DNA from: Acanthosepion esculentum
Taxonomy: Eukaryota; Mollusca; Cephalopoda; Sepiida; Sepiidae
Direction: 5' to 3'
Assembly (NCBI GenBank): GCA_964036315.1
Contig: OZ038496.1
Span: 19,812,185-19,876,184 of the forward strand
DNA length: 64,000 nt
A program made the position numbers and the translations under genes. The notes under the pieces were generated by a model, which was not told where the DNA came from, made no database searches, and saw only the letters and a program-made list of their open reading frames with translations. Numbering within the stretch: the stretch's first letter is position 1; each line of letters opens with the position of its first letter. Below are positions 52,826 through 62,501 of this stretch, piece by piece.

Positions 52826-53231
52826 TATCTGTTTATATTTCTGAGATGAGGTATTATGTACATTATTTACATTATTCGGACTATTTTCCTCATCGTTGTC
52901 GCCATATTTATTACAACGTTTCGGCCGTTGTACGCTCTGGCCTTCTTCAAGTGGTTGGAATCTCCAACTGAACCCTTTATTTCGCTCACTGGGGTAAACT
53001 GTTCTAGTTCCAAGTGTCATGTTTAATGGATGTCAGTTATCAGTTATCTCCTGTTAATTTCCCTGACATCCATTAAACATAGCCTTTGGAACTAGAACAG
53101 TCTACCCCAGTGAGCAAAATAAAGGGTTCAGTTTGACATTCTAACCACCTGAAGAAGGCCAGAGCATACAACGGCTGAAACATTGTAATAAATATGGCGA
53201 CAAAGATGAGGACAACAGTCCAAATAATGTA
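52826..53231. mobile_element. Palindromic retroelement, copy P1, with 15-16-bp target duplication
   Basis: AATAATAAGCCTTTTG (52810-52825) and AATAATAAGCCTTTG (53232-53246) flank it. The left arm is an antisense unit starting TATCTGTTTATATTTCTGAG. The right arm is a sense unit ending CAAATAATGTAAATAAT. The arms pair from about 52850 to the centre near 53055. Sense-arm modules: GACATCCATTAAACATAG, GGAACTAGAACAGTCTACCC, AAATAAAGGGTTCAGTTTGA, CACCTGAAGAAGGCCAGAGC, CGGCTGAAACATTGTAATAA. The tRNA-like head is missing from both arms. Confidence 0.85.
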
Positions 53232-53369
53232 AATAATAAGCCTTTGATCTATTAATTATGTATCTCTCATATCTCGACAGAACCATCAACTGTGTCAATA
53301 ATTAAGTAACCATGCATCATGCCCAATAGCTCCTGTGTCCACTCATTGAATTATTCTGGCAATTGTATG

Positions 53370-53440
53370 CAACTTACTTAATAACTATAGAAAACCAACT
53401 TCCCACTTTTTGTCTGGTAGAAACTTTTCTTTACCAATAC
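53370..53440. repeat. Dispersed repeat E fragment
   Basis: ACTTAATAACTATAGAAAAC with CCCACTTTTTGTCTGGTAGA matches the repeat E modules at 55710-55800. Confidence 0.45.
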
Positions 53441-53555
53441 AATAAAAAATGATGGTATATATGAAATTATTTTTTAAGTCCATACTAAAATTAAGTATTT
53501 ACATGTGAAGTACATTTTTCGAATTTTATAGCTTACTCATTTGAGCTTGTTTTTT

Positions 53556-54160
53556 TCATCATTTCACCCCAAGCAAGGCAATAATACCACTAGAATGTAG
53601 GGGGTTACAGGAAGTGAAAATGGATGAGAAGACTTTATTGTGGAGAAGTGCAAGAAAGGACAATAAAGGAACAGGGTTCAAGAAGATGGCAATTGACATT
53701 GCATTTAAATTTTTGAAGATTGTAGTTATCAGAGGAAGCAAGAAATCGGAAAGGAATTCCACAGGTGAGAAGTGCAAGAAAAGAAACTGTTAGAGTAGAA
53801 GAGATGGTTTCATCTTGCTAGTTCAATAGTAAAATGGTGAGCCTAGATGCCAATCTAGTAGCATACTTAAATTCATGTAGTTGAGGCACCAGGGAAAAAA
53901 ATTCATCAGAACAGTTGCCATGGAAATATTTGTAGAAAAGACAGAGGGAAGCCATGTCATATCTGTGAGAAAGTGACTGAAGTCAAGATGTCTGGTCAGC
54001 ATTGACTACCATTCTTTGAATTTTGTCAAGAATCTCGAGATATCCAGCAGAAACATCAGACGAGATATAGCAACAGTATTTAATGCACAGATGAAGGGTA
54101 GATTTATAAATGTGCAAGATGGATTGTGACAAGAGAAATTCCATACACCAATATCTTCTG
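53556..54160 (-). mobile_element. LINE 3' end, jockey/CR1-like (copy A11)
   Basis: It begins in the complement of ATTGCCTTGCTTGGGGTGAA (53562-53581) and reaches back past the EILDKIQRMVVNAD region (minus ORF 53983-54165: YCCYISSDVSAGYLEILDKI). The tail-coding part is frameshifted. Confidence 0.8.
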
Positions 54161-54189
54161 ATCACTTTTATTTTTTATAGTCTTTTCTG

Positions 54190-55155
54190 GATTTCACAGA
54201 GATAATCATTTCCTTGCATTATTCATTAGAAAAGTTTACCATTGTCAAAAATAAAGATCTTGCCACCTGGCAATACCAGTGCAAGGGTGATAGCTATAGT
54301 TATAGTATAATTACTGAATATAATAACCTGGGCATAAAATTCTGCCTTGCTGCTGCTCTCTAAAAGAATCCAGATCATTTTTTTTATCTTTCTTAATGAC
54401 CCTCTCTTTGATTATTTTTTTTTCTTTGATCAAATTTGATTCTAAATTCCACATGTTAAAGGAAGCATCCAAAATATTAAAAAGATTTTCATCTTCTGCT
54501 GTTCAATGGAAATTTGTTTTCCCAAATTTTCTATGTTCAATTTTTTTTTTTCTTTAAAAAATAAAAATGTTTAAGGCTTCCACCCCTTCACATTCGACTG
54601 CTTTTTTAGATCTTGTGTAGCCAGGGGCAAAAGAAACTGTCTTGGCTAATTTCAGAAGCCTAATTATTCCAGAACAGGCAAGAATAAACTTTAAAGAAAC
54701 ACTTGTTTTCCTCAAATAAAATTTCTGTATTTCTCCATCCTTTTCTTTTCTTTTAATGGTTCACTTATATTTGAGTCTTTGAAGCCGAAGTTCAAAGACA
54801 GATGTTCCAACATGCATGCATATTCATAAATGCATATATACACATAACATATATTCTGTCATGCATTCATCTGTTTACACCAATAATCCTTAGCCTTTTC
54901 TTCTTTAGCATTCCTTTTCAGATATTTGTGCAGCCCCTTTGTTGAAATTGCACTTGTATATGTAGCAGAGTTAATGCAACAGTGTTTACACCATATGCCT
55001 ATATTTTTATGCATTATAACAGTGCCAGAAATGAGAGACCATGTTGAAGATGAGAAATCACACTGATTTGCAATGTTCCTGCAAGTCAAAACAGCTTTAA
55101 TAATGATTTACAATACGATGAACAGCTATTGGCTTGCATAATAAAATCTCACACT
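54190..55155. other. Gene-free stretch, nothing recognised
   Basis: AT-rich. The minus 76-codon ORF at 54859 has several Cys residues but no recognisable spacing or repeat partner. Confidence 0.45.
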
Positions 55156-55167
55156 CCCAAATAAGTT

Positions 55168-55578
55168 CAGTATCTGTCTATATTTCTGAGATGAAGTATT
55201 ATGTACACGATTTATGTTTTTTGGACTATCACCCTCATCTTTGTTGCCATATTTATCACAACATTTCGGCCTCAAGGACACATGCTACAGTGGATAAAGG
55301 CGTTAGTTAGATCCAGTGATAGGACCCAAAGAGTGTGAGTTCAATACCTGGTTAAGGCAGTGGAGAACTTGGATGAGGGGACTCAACAGGAGATAACTGA
55401 TAACTGACATACATTAGACATAGCATGTGGAACTAGAACAGTCTGCCCCAGCGAGCGAAATAAAAGGTTCAGTTTGACATTCCAACCACCTGAAGAAGGC
55501 TGGAGCATACACTGGCTAAACGTTGTGATAAATATGGCAAGAAAGATGAGGATGATAGTCTGAACAATGTAAATAGTG
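55168..55578. mobile_element. Palindromic retroelement, copy P2, with tRNA-like head and 12-bp duplication
   Basis: CCCAAATAAGTT at 55156-55167 and 55579-55590 (perfect). The antisense part is short (55168-55270, TATCTGTCTATATTTCTGAG through ACATTTCGGCC). It then switches to a full sense unit beginning TCAAGGACACATGCTACAGT, with an A-box-like AGTGGATAAAGGCG and B box GAGTTCAATACC, then the body and the end AACAATGTAAATAGTG. The outer ends match P1 and P3; the switch point differs. Confidence 0.85.
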
Positions 55579-55689
55579 CCCAAATAAGTTATTATAAATA
55601 TTGCTAATGAATTTATTTTTTTTATTTCTAATAAAAACAGCATAAACTGAAATTCACATGGGATATTTATCATAATCAGTATTGTGAAA

Positions 55690-56150
55690 ATTTTATGGCT
55701 GATACAAATTTTAGGGTGGATCAGTTTATTATTTAATGCCAATAGAAAACCGATACCCCACTTTATGTTTAGTAGAAATTGATATTAACATTTAACCTAA
55801 ATTTATCTTGAGAATTTCCCTATCATTGGTTGGTTAATACTAGTTTTATTGGGAAAACATTGACTTGCATCACTAAAATCTGAAATAATGTCATAATTCT
55901 AGGGTGGAACAATTTATTAATTAATAATAATAGAAAATCGATCCCTCACTTTATGTCCTATAGAATCTTATATTATTAGGTTGGTGCAAAAATAATGTCG
56001 TTTTTGACATGATCTTGAACATCAAAAAACGACATTATTTTTGCACCAACCTAATAATATGTCTTGAAAATATTCCCATCATCAGTTGGTTCATATCAAT
56101 TTTATTGTGAAAACATTGACTTACATAATGAAATCTGACATATATTGTTC
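55690..56150. repeat. Dispersed repeat E in two tandem units (second one holds a MITE)
   Basis: AGGGTGGATCAGTTTATTAT / AGGGTGGAACAATTTATTAA, then ATAGAAAACCGATACCCCAC / ATAGAAAATCGATCCCTCAC, and GGAAAACATTGACTTGCAT / GAAAACATTGACTTACAT. Units start at about 55713 and 55901. The second is longer by the 79-bp mariner MITE plus its TA. Fragments are also at 22770, 24585 and 53370. Confidence 0.7.
55976..56054. mobile_element. MADE1-like mariner MITE, 79 bp, nearly perfect hairpin
   Basis: TTAGGTTGGTGCAAAAATAA at the left and its complement at the right, with arms pairing over about 35 bp and a loop of about 9 (TGATCTTGA). TA flanks both ends (55974-55975, 56055-56056), the mariner target. The terminal sequence is the mariner type known from the human MADE1/Hsmar1 family. 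It sits inside repeat E, so the empty site can be read in the sister unit. Its RNA would be a microRNA-precursor-like hairpin. Confidence 0.9.
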
Positions 56151-56282
56151 AGTTGAATATGTTATAGGCAGATGCATGAAGCCCTTGTAATTGTGTATTT
56201 TGAGCAGACATGAATATCAGTCATATACATAAAATTCTTCATATACATCCACATCTGAGTGTGTAGGCATTCACCAGGAGGA

Positions 56283-56408
56283 TGGAATTGTGAATCTGCC
56301 TCAAAGGTGACAAAATGTAGTGGAACAAAATGACACATATGTGGGTGAATAAAATTATATACAAATATCTAATTATTGTCTTTGAATTTTGTTTAAAAAC
56401 AATACAAA
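56283..56408 (+). repeat. Direct repeat, left copy
   Basis: TGTAGTGGAACAAAATGACA, ACATATGTGGGTGAATAAAA, ACAAATATCTAATTATTGTC. It recurs at 56770-56900 on the other side of a LINE fragment. Confidence 0.75.
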
Positions 56409-56514
56409 TTTTTGTTTCAACACAAGAGTTTTTTTTTCAAATATGATTGACTTGTAAACAAATTTTTCTTTTCTATCTTCAACCCATCAAAAAAAAAAAC
56501 GAAAAACCTAATAA

Positions 56515-56745
56515 GTTCCATTCAGTCAGTTTCTTCCGAAGAACTGCTGCTTTGTGGAACAGACTCCCACGAGGATGTTTTCCCAATCACTTCAATTTTG
56601 ATCTCTTCAAGTCTACGTTTAACCATTATCTTACCCGCATAATCCCATGAATTTCACTTAACGCTCATGTAACACTCTAACTTGAGTGGCTTTTGGGGCT
56701 TGTACTGGGTGAACATTAGTGCATAAACAAAGTTAGACCTGTTCA
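56515..56745 (+). mobile_element. LINE C-terminal fragment, third family
   Basis: The plus frame ending at 56650 reads KFHSVSFFRRTAALWNRLPR and GCFPNHFNFDLFKSTFNHYL then TRIIP and a stop. The 'ALWNRLP..CFP..F...FKS..N.YL' pattern is the C-terminus of a non-LTR polymerase protein, clearly different from the A-type copies. About 40 codons are intact. Confidence 0.75.
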
Positions 56746-56769
56746 TCACTCAGAAAGATGCCAAATTCT

Positions 56770-56900
56770 GGAAGGATAGAATCATGAAGCTACTTCAAAG
56801 ATGGTGAAAGGTAGTGGAACAAAATGGCACATATGTGGTTGAATAAATTTATGTACAAATATCTAATTATTGTCTTTGAAATTCATTTAAAAATTCTCTG
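56770..56900 (+). repeat. Direct repeat, right copy
   Basis: GGTAGTGGAACAAAATGGCA, ACATATGTGGTTGAATAAAT, ACAAATATCTAATTATTGTC. See 56283-56408. Confidence 0.75.
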
Positions 56901-56944
56901 TATTTTTGTTCTGATCTAATATATATTTTATTTCTACTTATTTA

Positions 56945-56945
56945 T

Positions 56946-57010
<65 letters not shown>
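56945..57010. repeat. (CT)n(TA)n compound microsatellite
   Basis: A CT run then a TA run. Confidence 0.95.
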
Positions 57011-57013
<3 letters not shown>

Positions 57014-58852
57014 AGTGTGTGTGAGAAAAAGAGTGAGACAAGAATGTCTTTGCAGCCAGGTTGAGAAATTATATTTCCTTGTTTTGGAAAGAAAAGATTC
57101 CAACTTTGATCATTTTGTCCCGACCTAAGGCACATCTCAATATTACTCCCCACTGCCCCTCCTAGATATTCTTTTACAGAAATTCTTCAAGTTGATAATA
57201 TTTTCATCCAATTCCAAACATGCCGCCTTTTTCTTACTAAACATCCCTTACCATTACGTTCTATTTATTTTTGAACATTTATGAAATTTGTGAAATTTTC
57301 TCCGAATCCTGACAACGAAGCATAAAATGAATGACTCCCTCATAGACATCCCAACCCGCTGCCTCAACAATAACAAGTGTGCATCAAGAAAAAAAAAAAA
57401 TCTATTTTCTTGTGACCAAACCCCCCAACAGGCAGGTTTGAAAATCATGCATGCATATCTGAGCAGGAGAAAGGGGCTTGGGTTGGGTGATTTTAAAGGG
57501 TGATAGGGAAAAAGGACTCGACAATCTAATTCTGATATTCCCCCACACTGCCATCACTATTACCACCTACAGCACCTCCTCCAATATCAAAATTGGGTGT
57601 AATGAACATTAGTTAGATATTTCATTGCCCTGTGCTCTGTAGTTAAGAGCAAGTCAAAATGGCATAAGGGAGGGGGTTGTGTAACCTTTTTTTTTCTCTT
57701 TCTTTATTTCCTTTGAACTAAGTTCATTTCAAAAGTAATTTAGTTAATAAAACCCTCCCCACCCAGTCTTGCAGATGATATTCTACAGTTTGGGATTTAA
57801 GGGGAAAAATCTGACAGATGTCTTGAATGCAATTTTGTTCTAAGCAGCAATATTCTTTTTAATGACTTTAACAAAATTGCAAAATATAAGTTTATAACAC
57901 AAATTGAGTTTCTGATATCCTTTTTTATTATTTCAAAAATCAATTTATTCAATATCTTAATAATTTTACCCACAAAATATGTTTGTGTGTGGGTTAGACA
58001 GAAGGAAGATTCCAGAATTTTTTCATGTAGAATTGGATTTGGACAGGTAAAATGTGGGGTAGGAATATATAAATCATCTCCACCTCAAAATCACAAGTGT
58101 AAGTTATTTATCCAAGCATTGAGAGCCTTAACACCTTTAGAAGAGAAATATAATTGTGTATGTATATTGTATATGTGCCACGCAGGAAGATCATGAAATC
58201 AAGTGTGTGGGTCATTTCCTAGCAAGTTGAGGTCCACCTTAAACAAATTCACACCCTCTGCATTTTCTTCTACCCTGATTTTCTTTCACTTTCAACCAAC
58301 ACTTGCAAAGCCAAATGGTGATAGGAAATAGACAACGGGAAACTGGAAGCTTCTAGTCCTGATCCTGCATGTTGGTAGCAAATTTAATCATCCTCATCAT
58401 ATTCATAAAGCTTTGATCAGCAAAGAAGAAATTAAATTCTTGGATGTGAGATAAAGCTAACGATGACTACATATTGTATCTACATATTTGTGTGGGCATA
58501 TGCATGTATGTAAACGAACAGAGTAATAGTCAATAAGCTAACCAGCCAGGCCATTGTTAATAAATTTAGCATTCACCATATTATATGCAAGAAAATACAA
58601 TACATACATATATTTAATTATATAGTTAGATATTTTCTAAATTTAACTTTAGAAAAGAACAGAATCATGGGACCCCTGACATATGACCCCTTGTTTCTGA
58701 AGCTAAAAACAAGGAATAAATAACATCTTTGATTTTAATATGACCCTTGGTACAGACATACCTATGTAAATTTGTTCTGAAAAGATGTATCATATTATCC
58801 ATTAAAATTTCAATGTCATACATATATTTCACTAAAGTATCTTATTTTTCTT
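57011..58852. other. Gene-free stretch, nothing recognised
   Basis: The longest featureless stretch in the window. ORFs at 57254 (minus) and 57987 (plus, MWVRQKEDSRIFSCRIGFGQ) have no known motif. A short host exon here cannot be excluded but I see no support. Confidence 0.45.
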
Positions 58853-59340
58853 AGACATTTTTTATGTTTATATGTTCTTTTTATAGATACAAATATTTAA
58901 GTAAATGCTCTGTTTATAATAAACAGTATTAACGACATTTACCGGCCTGAATGTCCAAGAAATTTTCATAGAAAATATGTGTCCTCCAACAGGAATTGAA
59001 CCTGTATCGTATACGGAACTGTCATATAGCTTGACATGCTTTTACCAATTTGTCCATTTCATAATGTGTGACATCATTTGCTTACACTTGGATATGCATC
59101 GAGCAGATATGTACGAGAGAAAATTATGGAGAATTGTAGTTTAAAAACAGTAAAATCGACCTTGCTAACTGAAACGCTTCTCTGTGGCTAAATCGGTAAA
59201 AGCACGTCAGGCTATATGACGGATCCATAATTTCTTGGACATTCAGGCCAGTAAATGTTGTTAATACTGTTTATTATAAACAGAGCATTTACTTAAATAT
59301 TTGTATCTATAAAAAGAATGTATAAACATAAAAAATGTCT
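58853..59340. mobile_element. Inverted pair of tRNA-derived SINEs, 112-bp arms
   Basis: Arms 58853-58964 and 59229-59340 are reverse complements (GACATTTACCGGCCTGAATG facing CATTCAGGCCAGTAAATG; TTTATAATAAACAG facing CTGTTTATTATAAA). Each is the 3' body of a SINE. The left, antisense, copy keeps a tRNA-like head (complement of GGTAAAAGCATGTC and of CAGGTTCAATTCCTG, 58985-59055). The right, sense, copy (from about 59165, GGTAAAAGCACGTC) has lost the B-box half. The body resembles family C. Confidence 0.8.
59049..59079. repeat. 31-bp direct repeat around the sense SINE, left copy
   Basis: TTTGTCCATTTCATAATGTG then TGACATCATTT. It recurs at 59358-59388 with 2 mismatches, as expected for a long target duplication of the sense copy. 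Confidence 0.7.
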
Positions 59341-59357
59341 TTAAATAATTGTCGGAC

Positions 59358-59388
59358 TTTGTCCATTTCATAATGTGTGATGTCATTT
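59358..59388. repeat. 31-bp direct repeat, right copy
   Basis: TTTGTCCATTTCATAATGTG then TGATGTCATTT. It lies 18 bp beyond the right arm end. Confidence 0.7.
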
Positions 59389-59689
59389 TATTTTTCACAA
59401 TATTAAAGAATAGAAATTAAATGAGCTGGATGTTTATCCACTGTGTGTTTCTTCTTTTAATTTTTAATTTCTCTTTGAAAACTTACTAGACTCCTGGCAA
59501 ATGGTTGGGACACTGATGGGTATAAAACATTGAAGTTGATTTCAACATTCCATTAAAATGAAAGTTAATTTTATTATGATTCAGTTAAATATTTCAATTT
59601 GTTTGTATCAGTATTGGTCTGGTTTACAAGTTCATGTTTAACATTTTACTGATTGTTTACAGCATTTAATAGGAATAGAACTTACAGGA

Positions 59690-60228
59690 TAAACTTGAAC
59701 TTTAAATCAGATTAACTTTAAAAAAATTTTTTAATATGCCAAAAAATATTTTTAAATCATATTCACCTGAAAATATTTTTTAAATATGCCAAAAAATAGT
59801 TTTAAATATTTAAAATATTGTTTGTTTAAAGAAAGCTGAAATATAAATAATTACCCTGGACAAAACAGCAAAGCATGATCTCTATGTGTCTGTCTTTAAC
59901 TTAAGAATATTTGAACTAAAAAAAATTGTCTGTTTGAAGAAAGTTAAAATAAAAAATATTTACTGTATAAACAACTGGTATTTTTAAAATCTTATTCACT
60001 TAAAATGTTTTTGAAATCAGATTAACTTAAAAATATTTTTGAAATATTTAAAATATTCTTTGTTTAAAGAAAGCTGAAATATAAATAATTACTCTGCAAA
60101 TAACTGGACAAAACAGCAAAGCGGGATCTCTTTGTGACTGTCTTTAACTTAAAAATGTGTTAATTAAAAAAATTGTCTGTTTAAAGAAAGTTAAAATTAA
60201 AATACTTCCTGTATAAACAACTCGTAAA
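59690..60228. repeat. Two-unit tandem duplication, period about 238 bp
   Basis: TTTGTTTAAAGAAAGCTGAA begins at 59821 and 60059. AACAGCAAAGC..GATCTCT, TGTCTTTAACTTAA, TTGTCTGTTT.AAGAAAGTT and TGTATAAACAACT..T follow in both units. Units have diverged by point changes and small indels. Confidence 0.8.
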
Positions 60229-60477
60229 TCATTATGCAACAATTGAACACCACACAAGTATGCACACACACACACAATCACAGTCTTTTAATAGTACATA
60301 GATTTTCAGATTTTGAAGGAAAGGTGTTAACTAGATATAACCATTGTAAAGGCATCACATTTACTGCTGCCTTACCAGCAGTGGTCTGTCTTGGGCAAGA
60401 TACACTTGTTTTTAAATTCATGGTTTTCCTTTTCCTAGACTGGTTACTATCTTTAGGCAAGAGAACCCAGTTTTCTT

Positions 60478-60610
60478 TGCTATTTAACCCATAGCTGGAG
60501 CTGGATGGATTCATGCCTTCTCTAGGGGTATTAGTGCAAAGTGAATGAAACAGAATTGGATGGTAATTGAATTCTGCATGCCTCGTTCACTTTATGTGCT
60601 GATATTCATT
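60478..60610 (-). mobile_element. SINE remnant (family S3), antisense
   Basis: TTTAACCCATAGCTGGAGC, GGATTCATGCCTTCTCTAGG, GGTATTAGTGCAAAGTGAATG, AAACAGAATTGGATGGTAAT are complements of the S3/S2 body modules. The order matches 61200-61310 reversed. Confidence 0.6.
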
Positions 60611-60619
60611 ACCTCTTTT

Positions 60620-61027
60620 GTACCACTGTGCTGAGTAGAAATATTTCAAAAATGAATTGCTAAGGGGGGGGAACAAAAGCATTTAGAAAATAAACTTGGC
60701 TATTCTGTTAAAAAACAAAATCAGTGAAATATTTTTTAAAAATACTAATACATAGACTGAAAATGAATTTTTCAATATGCCTAATCAGATGGTCAATTGA
60801 TTTTGATTCAAAGCATTCGTATTATTGAATTTTAATTAAAAAAAAACTATTCTCAACCAATTTGATGAAATTTTGACAAATTTTGCACCTCCTACCAATG
60901 AAACGCTCATATAAACATTTGTTTAAAATTTGTGGTTTATTTAAAGCCGAAAACTATTTTGGATTGCAAGAACTTTGTTTACAGTATCTGGTCTTCCCAA
61001 CTAATCTCCTATTTAAATACTGACTGT
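60620..61027. other. Gene-free stretch, nothing recognised
   Basis: AT-rich, with a G9 run near 60664. Confidence 0.5.
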
Positions 61028-61147
61028 GCTTATGGCCATACAACATTGAAACATCGGTACCTGTATGATCACTGAAGTTAAGCAACATTGAGCATGGTCA
61101 GTACCTAGATGGGTGGCTTTTTTGGGAATACCAAGTGCTGAAAGCTT
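61028..61147 (+). pseudogene. 5S ribosomal RNA pseudogene, 120 nt
   Basis: Full-length 5S-like sequence: starts GCTTATGGCCATACAACATTG and holds ATCACTGAAGTTAAGCAACA (box A region), TGGTCAGTACCTAGATGGG (intermediate element) and TGGGAATACCAAGTGCTGAA (box C region), ending AAGCTT. The length fits 5S exactly. CpG-type decay is visible (ATTGAGC for GTCGGGC; ATGGTC for CCGGTC), so it is not a functional rRNA gene. It runs without a gap into a tRNA-SINE, as in SINEs with a 5S-derived promoter. Confidence 0.88.
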
Positions 61148-61410
61148 GGATGTCTGGATGGTGTAATGGATAATGACTCAGAATTGTTAATCGAAGAGCT
61201 GAGTTCCAATTTCAGTTGGGTTTGCTATATTCACTTACATGCAAATACTCTTGGGAAAGGTATGAATCTACCCCTTTCCCCCAGCTATGGGTTAATTAGT
61301 AAGACATATATCACTAAAATAATTATTATCTCAAAAAAAAATTCTTATCTAAAAATATTTATGGCTTTAAATAACCTGCAAAAGGTTGATAAGTCATAAA
61401 AAACAAATCA
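61148..61410 (+). mobile_element. tRNA-derived SINE (family S3)
   Basis: TGTCTGGATGGTGTAATGGA (A box TGGTGTAATGG), AGCTGAGTTCCAATTTCAG (degraded B box), TTCACTTACATGCAAATACT, CTTGGGAAAGGTATGAATC, CAGCTATGGGTTAATTAGTA, then the tail AACCTGCAAAAGGTTGATAA with a (CAAAT)-type end at 61405-61420. It directly follows the 5S pseudogene and directly precedes LINE copy A12. Confidence 0.8.
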
Positions 61411-61415
61411 AATCA

Positions 61416-61908
61416 AATCGAGATTCTTGACAAAATTCAAAGAAAGGTCTTTAATGTTATCAGTACTGCCCTAGAATCTCGACTTCAGTCACTTTCCCCA
61501 CTTCTGTGACATGACTTCCCTCTATAAACATTCTCATGGCAATTGTTTTAATGATCTCTCCCCTTTGGTACCTCGACTGCATGAATTTAAGAGTACTATT
61601 AGATTGACAACTAAGTCACATTGTTTTACTGTTAAAATAACTAGATGTAACCATGAATTCTATTCTAATGGTTTCTTTTCTCACACTTCTCACATGAGGA
61701 ACAAACTTTTAAATTCTTACTTCTCCGCCATCTACAATCTTCAAAAATTTAAATAAATGTAATGTCAATTGCCATCTTCCCTCTTGCTGAATTCTGTTCT
61801 TTTATTGTCCTTTCTCCTCACTAAAGTCTTCTCATTCTTTTCCACTCTCACTAAACCTTTGTGTTTTAGTGGCTTTATTGCCTTGTTTGGGATGAAATGA
61901 TTAACAAA
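61416..61908 (+). mobile_element. LINE 3' end, jockey/CR1-like (copy A12)
   Basis: Plus frames read EILDKIQRKVFNVIS, then VPRLHEFKSTIRLTTKSHCF, TVKITRCNHEFYSNGFFSHT and FSAIYNLQKFK (ORF 61511-61756, opening in an upstream non-native ATG). The 3'UTR ends TTGCCTTGTTTGGGATGAAA. A few stops. Confidence 0.8.
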
Positions 61909-62189
61909 ATTACTTTGTGGATTACTGGTGATCAACACTTAGAGAATGAGTGACTCCATGGTATCTGATTAAAACCTCAAAAACAAGTAAAACTTGGTTT
62001 TTCATTGCCTATAAACAATTCTTTTTGCTTCCATATATTTATCATATATCAGTTTTATTTTCATTTGTGTACCTCATCTTTTTCTAACATTAACATTGGG
62101 TTAATCATTATCATTCCTATATAACCTAATGAAATACACTTCTTTACTTCTTTTTCCCATGCTCATACAACATCAAAACAGGGGCACTT

Positions 62190-62460
62190 CAACATGGTGT
62201 AATGGTTAACAAGTTTGTCTTGCTAGATCAATTATGATTAAGTAGTGAATTCAATCCTCACAGGCTGCTCTACACTTCCAACCTTTTAACACATCTAAGC
62301 TATGTTTAGAAAATCATTTTGGGCTCTCTGACGTGATGTAATGGTTAGCAAGCTTGTCTCACTAGACCAATTTTGATTGAATACTGAGCTTGATCCTTTC
62401 TGGGTGCCACATACAATTAGCCTTGTGTCACATCTAAGCTACACTTAGAAAATCACCATT
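62190..62460 (+). mobile_element. Tandem pair of tRNA-like SINE units
   Basis: The first unit has CATGGTGTAATGGTTAACAAG (A box) and GTGAATTCAATCCTCAC (B-box region), then CACATCTAAGCTATGTTTAG and AAAATCATTTTGGGC. The second has GTGATGTAATGGTTAGCAAG, GAGCTTGATCCTTTC, then CACATCTAAGCTACACTTAG and AAAATCACCATTC. Same order, about 135 bp apart, head to tail. Confidence 0.75.
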
Positions 62461-62501
62461 CAGCACCACACAGTAACCCTCTACATCAAATGGTAACATT
62501 A

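Noticed and set aside
57987..58196. Possible host exon (69 codons)
   Set aside because: No recognisable domain, no coding-like codon bias that I can see, no convincing splice sites. RNA-seq would be needed.
61028..61147. Functional 5S rRNA gene
   Set aside because: Many substitutions at otherwise strongly conserved 5S positions, single copy rather than a tandem array, and fused to a SINE.
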